This document shows, in pieces, positions 13,511-17,759 of a stretch of DNA of 17,759 nucleotides; position 1 is the stretch's first letter; each line of letters begins with the position of its first letter. The translations under genes and the position numbers were made by a program. The stretch is taken from assembly GCA_904420265.1 (NCBI GenBank), contig CAJFUU010000192.1, positions 1-17,759 of the forward strand, written 5' to 3'. The notes below the pieces were generated by a model, which searched no databases, was not told the origin of the DNA, and saw only the letters and a list, made by a program, of their open reading frames with translations. The stretch comes from an uncultured Clostridia bacterium (GTDB lineage: Bacteria; Bacillota; Clostridia; Christensenellales; Aristaeellaceae).

Positions 13511-14441
13511 TATTCTCCTCTTCCAGCGGCTGGGATGCGCGGCGCAAGGTGATGAAATGCACCTCCGCGCGCGTATTGAGGCGCAATCCCACATATTCAC
13601 AACCCACGCCCTGCGAAGTGAGCAAAAAGACGTCACCTTCCTTGCGCCAACCGGAAAGGTAGCGGCGTTCATGCTCGCTCAGCGTCAAAAGCGTGCGCTC
13701 GCCCAGACGCATTTGCCCGCCGTGCGTTCCCCCGGCAAGCAGAGCGTCCGCCCACGGGCCGCCGTCTCCGGCTTCGTCGGTGAGGGCCACGGCAAAGCGC
13801 TCCGGGCTGTGCACAAGGCCGATCACGCATTCCCCTGTCTGGACAGAATCGGCAATCTGGCCAATATCGGTTTCCGGCGAAAGCCCCGCCAGCACGATCG
13901 ACTGCCCATCGCGGGTGAGGCGCACCGTTTCGCCGTCAAGCAGGCGCACGCCGCCAGTGGCCATAGACTGCGCAAGCTGCGTGGGCAGCACATCGTCCGC
14001 CGCGCGAACGGCAAACTTACCAAGAGGCGCCGGAAAATCGGCCAGCGAGGACAAGAACACATGCCGCGCCGAGGCGGCGGAAGCGGCAATTTCAGCGTCC
14101 TGCACATCGCGGCCGTTCAGCGAATCCCAAAGGCCCGGCCCGGCGTAATCTCCGCCCAAAAGGAGCAAATCCGGCTCGAGAGGCGCAAGCGCGTCCATCA
14201 ACGCGGCGGCCGCGCGGGCGTCGCCTTCACCGCGGGCGTCGATATCGGAAACGAACAATATGGTCGTGCCCTCAAAGGCGGCGGGCAAATCGCGCAAATA
14301 GATTGAGGCATAGCGAACGTGCACAACGCGGCCGCACACGCACATATACGCCGCAAACAACAGAAGACACGCAGTCACCGCCGCCGCAATTTTCAACCCC
14401 AGGCGGCGCTTTTTCCGGACCGCGCGCTTTTTTCCCGCCAT
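13491..14441 (-). CDS. Membrane-anchored metallophosphoesterase-like protein with degraded active site
   Basis: The 316-residue product has a basic N-terminus and one membrane helix (about 16-36), then a calcineurin-like phosphoesterase layout similar to YkuE/YaeI. The family motifs are recognisable but altered: SDID at 65-68 instead of SDxH, GGDY at 96-99 (kept), AVRAADD at 144-150 instead of VxGNHD, VHSPE at 210-214 (His kept), and GGTHGGQ at 237-243 instead of GHTHGGQ. The terminal TSQGVGCEYVGLRLNTRAEV is typical of the family. Several metal ligands are thus missing and normal two-metal hydrolysis looks unlikely. GGAGG stands 5 bases before the ATG. It is the first gene of a two-gene unit with the radical SAM protein. 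Confidence 0.8.
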   Translation of the reverse strand: MAGKKRAVRKKRRLGLKIAAAVTACLLLFAAYMCVCGRVVHVRYASIYLRDLPAAFEGTTILFVSDIDARGEGDARAAAALMDALAPLEPDLLLLGGDYAGPGLWDSLNGRDVQDAEIAASAASARHVFLSSLADFPAPLGKFAVRAADDVLPTQLAQSMATGGVRLLDGETVRLTRDGQSIVLAGLSPETDIGQIADSVQTGECVIGLVHSPERFAVALTDEAGDGGPWADALLAGGTHGGQMRLGERTLLTLSEHERRYLSGWRKEGDVFLLTSQGVGCEYVGLRLNTRAEVHFITLRRASQPLEEENNGIFMQ

Positions 14442-14571
14442 GCTTTCCTCCGTCTTTGCCCAAGTTGACGCAAATTTGCCCCGGATTTTTCCAAAAAAAC
14501 CACCTGTGAAGCCTTTGCGACTTTTCTCAGGGAAATATCGTTCTTTTGCCCGATTTACAACGCCTTAGGCA

Positions 14572-14600
14572 TTGAAACCAAGCCCGGTATCTATTATAAT
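14572..14600 (+). promoter_or_regulatory. Sigma-A promoter of the DUF5711-cvpA operon
   Basis: TTGAAA (14572-14577), a 17-base spacer and TATAAT (14595-14600). The first start codon is 76 bases past the -10. The divergent gap 14442-14571 shows no clear minus-strand promoter. Confidence 0.85.
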
Positions 14601-14676
14601 AGGAATAGTTTCAGCATTCAAGGGCTTTTGTGAAAAGCCGCGCGGGCGCGTCCGCGCACAGAATCAGGGGGATTGC

Positions 14677-15780
14677 ATGGAAACAAGGCGGACGGGAAGG
14701 GTGCCATGGGGAATCGCGGTGTTGATTGCCGCGATCATTTGCGCGCTTTCCGTGCTGGGAGCGTACCTGACGCGGCAGATTACCGCGGAGGATGTCTATG
14801 GCGAATATACCACCGTATCGCTCACGGGAAACGAGGGCGTGCAGGTATCTGGAAACGGTTTTGTCTACTACAACGGCAGCACGCTTGCCAGCGTTTCTTC
14901 CTCCGGGGAAACGTTGTGGACATACATGGTGGGCGCGAACGCTTCGTTTAACGCCAGCGACGCCGGCGTAGCCGCCTGGTCCGGGCAGACGTTGACCGTG
15001 ATCGACCGCGAGCAGGCCTCCACCATCTATTCCAACCCCTCCATGGAGGCGGAGGTGCTCTCGGCGCGCACGGGCGAGGTTTACACCGCCGTTCTGCTCG
15101 CGCCCGAGCATGACAGCACCATTGTGCTGATTGAAAACGGCGGCCGCGAGGTGGACCGCATTACCTTTGCGGACCAGACGGTTCTGGACTATGGCTTTTT
15201 TTCCTCCGGGGAACTTTTCTGGGTGATGTCGTTGGACACCAGCGGCACGGTGCCTACCACGTCCATTTCCACCTACCGCCCCGGGCGCATGATTGTGGGT
15301 TCCATCACCGATTCACAGCAGCTTATGTATCAGGTGATGTTCCAGTCTTCCCAGGTGGTGTGCGCGGGGACGACCTATCTGAAGGTGTTTGACTATACCG
15401 GCCAGGAAGTTACCGACAAACGCGTGCTTACCTACGGATGGTATCTGGCGGCGGTGGAACAGGGCCGCGACGACCCGATGATGGCCTTCGTGCCAGACGC
15501 GCAATATGGCGCCGGCGGAGAGATGCGCGACGTGCGCATGATTCGCTCCAACCTGGATCAGATTGTGCGCATGCCCTACCCCTGCAAGGCCCTTGTCGCC
15601 AAGGGGGATCGCGTTTACGGATTTTCCGACAGCGGATACGTCATGGTAGCCCGCGCCGGCACGCAGGAAGTGGACGCCTATATGCTGGAAGTGGCGTCCG
15701 GAGACGTTTACGGCGTAACCGACGACCGCGTGGCCGTCATCGGCTCGGGCAATACCGCTTATCTCGTTACCCTTCCCTGA
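14677..15780 (+). CDS. DUF5711-like membrane-anchored beta-propeller protein
   Basis: The 367-residue product has a short cytoplasmic end, one N-terminal membrane helix (about 11-31, GIAVLIAAIICALSVLGAYL) and a large extracellular part. That part repeats short beta-blade patterns such as VQVSGNGFVYYNGSTLASVS, AAWSGQTLTVIDRE, VVCAGTTYLKVFDYTG and DRVYGFSDSGYVMVAR, suggesting a PQQ- or WD-like propeller of six or seven blades. Layout and the following CvpA-family gene fit the DUF5711 family of Firmicutes; that label is from memory of the family and no function is known. The ATG at 14677 is preceded by AGGGGGAT. An in-frame upstream ATG at 14572 lies inside the -35 and is rejected. Confidence 0.75.
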   Translation: METRRTGRVPWGIAVLIAAIICALSVLGAYLTRQITAEDVYGEYTTVSLTGNEGVQVSGNGFVYYNGSTLASVSSSGETLWTYMVGANASFNASDAGVAAWSGQTLTVIDREQASTIYSNPSMEAEVLSARTGEVYTAVLLAPEHDSTIVLIENGGREVDRITFADQTVLDYGFFSSGELFWVMSLDTSGTVPTTSISTYRPGRMIVGSITDSQQLMYQVMFQSSQVVCAGTTYLKVFDYTGQEVTDKRVLTYGWYLAAVEQGRDDPMMAFVPDAQYGAGGEMRDVRMIRSNLDQIVRMPYPCKALVAKGDRVYGFSDSGYVMVARAGTQEVDAYMLEVASGDVYGVTDDRVAVIGSGNTAYLVTLP

Positions 15781-15830
15781 CCTGCCTCTTTGCTGGAATA
15801 ATTCGGGAGAAGGCTGGACAGGATGCTTTT

Positions 15831-15853
15831 GGGCGGCTTGCGCAAAACCGCCC
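15831..15853 (+). other. Hairpin in the DUF5711-cvpA spacer
   Basis: GGGCGG (15831-15836) pairs with CCGCCC (15848-15853) over an 11-base loop that itself contains TTGCGCAA. There is no T-tract, so it is more likely an internal stem that separates expression of the two genes than a terminator. Confidence 0.35.
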
Positions 15854-15879
15854 GGGAATGAAATTCGGAGGTACTCTAC

Positions 15880-16650
15880 GTGAACATCATTGACATTCTG
15901 GTTCTGCTGGTGCTGGCCTTCAGCCTCTTTGCGGGAATGTACAAGGGCTTTATCGCCTCTTTCCTCTCGTTGCTGGGGCTGGTGGGGTCCTGGTTTGGCG
16001 CGCTGAACCTGTATCCGGCCGTGGCGCGGCTGGTGCTTGGTCAGCAAACGTTCATGGGGGTTTTGAGCAATTATCTCGAACCGGCGACGTTCTTTGAAGA
16101 CATGCAAATCAGCGGCGTCACCGCGCAAACCACCGTTTCCGAACTGGTGGCGAGAGGCAGCGACGCCGTCAATGCCGTGGCAGATTTCATCGGCGAAAAA
16201 ATCCCCTTCCTGCGGGATGTATTCGCTTCAAACATGAGTTCGGAGGCCTTTTCGGCGCTCAACATTCACACCATTGCCGAGTATTTTGACCAGACGCTGT
16301 GGCAGAGCGTTTTTGGCGTAATTGCCTTTATACTGGTATTTGTGGTGCTGTACTTTGTGGCTACGCTGATTGTCAACCTGCTCAACCACGTCATCCGTTT
16401 CCCGCAGCTTCGCAAAATCGACTGGCTGTTGGGCGGCGTGTTGGGCCTGGCGCGCGGCTTTGTATTCGTCTCGTTGATCCTGTGCGTGGTGGAGCCGACG
16501 CTGACCGCTTTCTCCGTGGATTTGATGAACTCGCTGCGTGAAGGTTCGCGCACCTATGCCATGTTTGCCGGGGAAAATGCGTTCGATCCCTTGGGCGTAC
16601 GGGGCATCATCAATCAGATCGTCCAAACCGGCAGCGAGTTGTTGACATAA
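15880..16650 (+). CDS. CvpA-family membrane protein
   Basis: The 256-residue product starts MNIIDILVLLVLAFSLFAGM and has four hydrophobic segments: about 3-20, 26-45, 143-168 and 183-205. The motif YKGF (21-24) after helix 1 and the paired helices ending in LLGGVLGLARGFVFV match the CvpA/colicin V production family. Between helices 2 and 3 there is an unusually long insert of nearly 100 residues, making it longer than typical CvpA (about 170-200). The start is GTG, 8 bases after GGAGG. It lies 99 bp after the DUF5711-like gene and shares its promoter. CvpA proteins have been linked to envelope stress and peptidoglycan-related processes; the biochemical role is unknown. Confidence 0.85.
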   Translation: MNIIDILVLLVLAFSLFAGMYKGFIASFLSLLGLVGSWFGALNLYPAVARLVLGQQTFMGVLSNYLEPATFFEDMQISGVTAQTTVSELVARGSDAVNAVADFIGEKIPFLRDVFASNMSSEAFSALNIHTIAEYFDQTLWQSVFGVIAFILVFVVLYFVATLIVNLLNHVIRFPQLRKIDWLLGGVLGLARGFVFVSLILCVVEPTLTAFSVDLMNSLREGSRTYAMFAGENAFDPLGVRGIINQIVQTGSELLT

Positions 16651-16663
16651 CGGCCTGTATACC

Positions 16664-16694
16664 AATCCCTCCGCCTTGTCGGCGGGGGGATTTT
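16664..16694 (+). terminator. Intrinsic terminator of the DUF5711-cvpA operon
   Basis: AATCCCTCCGCC (16664-16675) pairs with GGCGGGGGGATT (16681-16692) over TTGTC: 12 pairs, one G-T. The T-run reads TTTT at 16691-16694. It begins 14 bases after the cvpA stop. Confidence 0.88.
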
Positions 16695-17457
16695 CTGCTT
16701 CCTGAGAAATACACCGCCTGAAACAATCTTCCGGATGGCGCCCAAGGCGGAGAAACGTTCTTCCTTGCAAACCCAGCGTTTTTCCTTGGAGTTTGTCGTG
16801 GAGCCGGCTCCGATACCTTTGCAAATTTCGAAGAACCGCCAAAGGGCGGTAATGCAGGCCGATGGAATTTTCGGGGGATTTTTGCGCCTGGGCGCAGCGC
16901 TGTGCCGCAAAACGCCCGCGCGCGTTCAGCCATGCTCTGGAGGCTGCTTGAATATGAAATGGCTCCTTATTCCAGGAAACGCTTCGCGCAATCCCGCTGT
17001 TTTTTTTAAACCGCGCCAGTGCAAAAAGCCGCTTCGTGAATTGCTTCTGTGATTTCAAGAAAAGCGGATGGCCCTAGTCGCAGAAAAACAGCAGAAAGCC
17101 TGTCTCCATTGGAGATATGGCCACGAAAATGACATCCCATAGTGAAAATACCGGCAATTTTCAGGGAACTGAAGCCCTTCCAGCAACGCTTCTTTCGACA
17201 GCCTGTATTCCGCACAAAGCGGGCGTTTTCGTTACGCAAATCGTGACCACCAGCTTTTGACGAAGCCCCATAAGGGCATAAAACCGGCAGCGCTCACGCG
17301 CTCTGAATTGCCGGCACATGCACCATTTCCCTTTGCTGCTGCTCAAAGCAGCTCTTTGCGCCAGGTTTTCCTCAGCACGTCTCCCGTTTGTTGGAAAAGG
17401 ATTGGACGATTCTGGGCATATCCCGAACCCCGCTCAAAGCGGGCGTTTTCGTTGCGC
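16695..17457. other. Gene-poor tract with small repeats
   Basis: This 763-bp stretch between convergent genes has no frame I accept as coding. It contains a hairpin ACCGCC-AAAG-GGCGGT (16835-16850), the palindrome GAGCCGGCTC (16801-16810), an eight-T run near 17001-17008, and two copies of a 30-bp repeat (17211, 17431). A minus-strand frame at 17006-17239 and another starting near 17450 both begin with MRNENARF because of that repeat. Confidence 0.5.
17211..17240. repeat. 30-bp repeat, copy 1
   Basis: The copy begins CGCACAAAGCGGGCG and continues TTTTCGTTACGCAAA. It matches copy 2 at 28 of 30 bases; the hairpin is imperfect here. Confidence 0.75.
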
Positions 17458-17460
17458 AAA
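17431..17460. repeat. 30-bp repeat, copy 2
   Basis: The copy begins CGCTCAAAGCGGGCG and continues TTTTCGTTGCGCAAA. Together with the preceding CC it forms a 6-bp stem CCCGCT-CAA-AGCGGG (17429-17443) followed by CGTTTTCGTT, so it could act as a weak plus-strand terminator. Confidence 0.75.
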
Positions 17461-17490
17461 AAAGGGCGGGACAGCCCTCCCGGGCCGCCC
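17458..17490 (-). terminator. Intrinsic terminator after the NAD(P)H-binding protein gene
   Basis: On the minus strand GGGCGG (complement of 17485-17490) pairs with CCGCCC (complement of 17464-17469), followed by six T (17463-17458). It lies about 26 bases after the stop at 17516. Confidence 0.75.
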
Positions 17491-17515
17491 GCCGTCAATG
17501 CATTTTCGCCGTTTC

Positions 17516-17759
17516 TCAGGCGCGCACCACGCTGATGCGCTGGCGGATGTGGTTGCCCTTCACAGCCTCGTCGACCATGGCGATGGCATAATCCGCGTAG
17601 CTGATGATGCTTTCGCCGCGCTCGTTCAGCGTCAATTCCTCGCCGCCGAGAATGTACTTGCCGGTGCGCTCGCCCTCGGCCTGGAAATCTCCGGCGGGGC
17701 TGACAAATGTCCAACAGACATCTTCGCGCTTGCGCAACTCGTCCAAGGCCTTTCCCTGC
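17516..17759 (-). CDS. NAD(P)H-binding (COG2910-like) protein, C-terminal part, cut by window edge
   Basis: Eighty C-terminal residues are visible, beginning GKALDELRKREDVCWTFVSP, and the frame runs off the right edge, so the start is outside. The motif WTFVSPAGDFQAEGERTGKY followed by LGGEEL, then ISYADYAIAMVDEAVKGNHIRQRISVV, is the typical end of atypical short-chain-dehydrogenase-like NAD(P)H-binding proteins (YwnB/COG2910 group, annotated as NADH-flavin reductase-like). The N-terminal GxxGxxG nucleotide loop would lie beyond the window. The stop is TGA at 17516-17518 and a terminator follows. The reaction and substrate are unknown. Confidence 0.8.
   Translation of the reverse strand, partial: QGKALDELRKREDVCWTFVSPAGDFQAEGERTGKYILGGEELTLNERGESIISYADYAIAMVDEAVKGNHIRQRISVVRA

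Noticed and set aside
17006..17239. Minus-strand frame of 77 codons beginning MRNENARF
   Set aside because: The start lies in the 30-bp repeat, there is no ribosome-binding site, and it lies downstream of a terminator in a repeat-like tract; a real small gene cannot be fully excluded.
1..17759. tRNA, rRNA, CRISPR arrays, insertion sequences, known riboswitches
   Set aside because: I looked for T-loop motifs, regularly spaced short repeats, transposase motifs and terminal inverted repeats and found none that stand up.

Overview
The window looks like a chromosomal segment of a fairly GC-rich, probably spore-forming member of the Firmicutes (Clostridia-like). The evidence is a YhcN/YlaJ-type spore lipoprotein, an RsfA-like Myb-type regulator, a TGS-linked uridine-kinase-like protein, a recA promoter with a Gram-positive LexA box, strong AGGAGG ribosome-binding sites, a WalJ/YycJ hydrolase and B. 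subtilis-type parS sites. No rRNA, tRNA, CRISPR array, insertion sequence or prophage is visible.

Layout. 1-3252 (minus): the N-terminal 191 codons of dnaE (cut by the left edge), a repeat-rich spacer, a spore lipoprotein and a TGS/uridine-kinase-like protein. 3253-4658 (plus): recA with its SOS promoter and a two-way hairpin terminator. 4684-6468 (minus): a small secreted leucine-rich-repeat protein and a divergent MreB/actin-like protein. 6714-8300 (plus): the RsfA-like regulator and, behind its own consensus promoter, a two-helix membrane protein of unknown function. 8301-8942: a gene-poor spacer with two matching hairpins. 8943-9989 (minus): a polytopic membrane protein. 9990-12607: a gene-poor tract surrounding walJ (11061-11870, minus). 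12608-14441 (minus): a radical SAM protein overlapping an upstream metallophosphoesterase-like protein. 14677-16650 (plus): a probable two-gene operon of a DUF5711-like protein and a CvpA-family membrane protein. 16695-17457: a second gene-poor, repeat-bearing tract. 17516-17759 (minus): the C-terminus of a COG2910-type NAD(P)H-binding protein (cut by the right edge).

The most notable region is 10053-12349. Four 16-bp sites match the ParB-binding parS consensus (two are perfect TGTTTCACGTGAAACA palindromes), with several decayed copies nearby. Part of the cluster is a tandem array of about 185-bp diverged units, each starting with a parS or decayed parS. Such clusters normally sit near oriC and load Spo0J/ParB and, through it, SMC condensin; the adjacent walJ gene fits an origin-proximal position. 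Amplification of a parS-bearing unit is the best candidate here for an undescribed arrangement.

Other points of interest are a metallophosphoesterase-fold protein lacking most metal ligands, an MreB paralogue with altered nucleotide-binding motifs, and several small intergenic repeat families.
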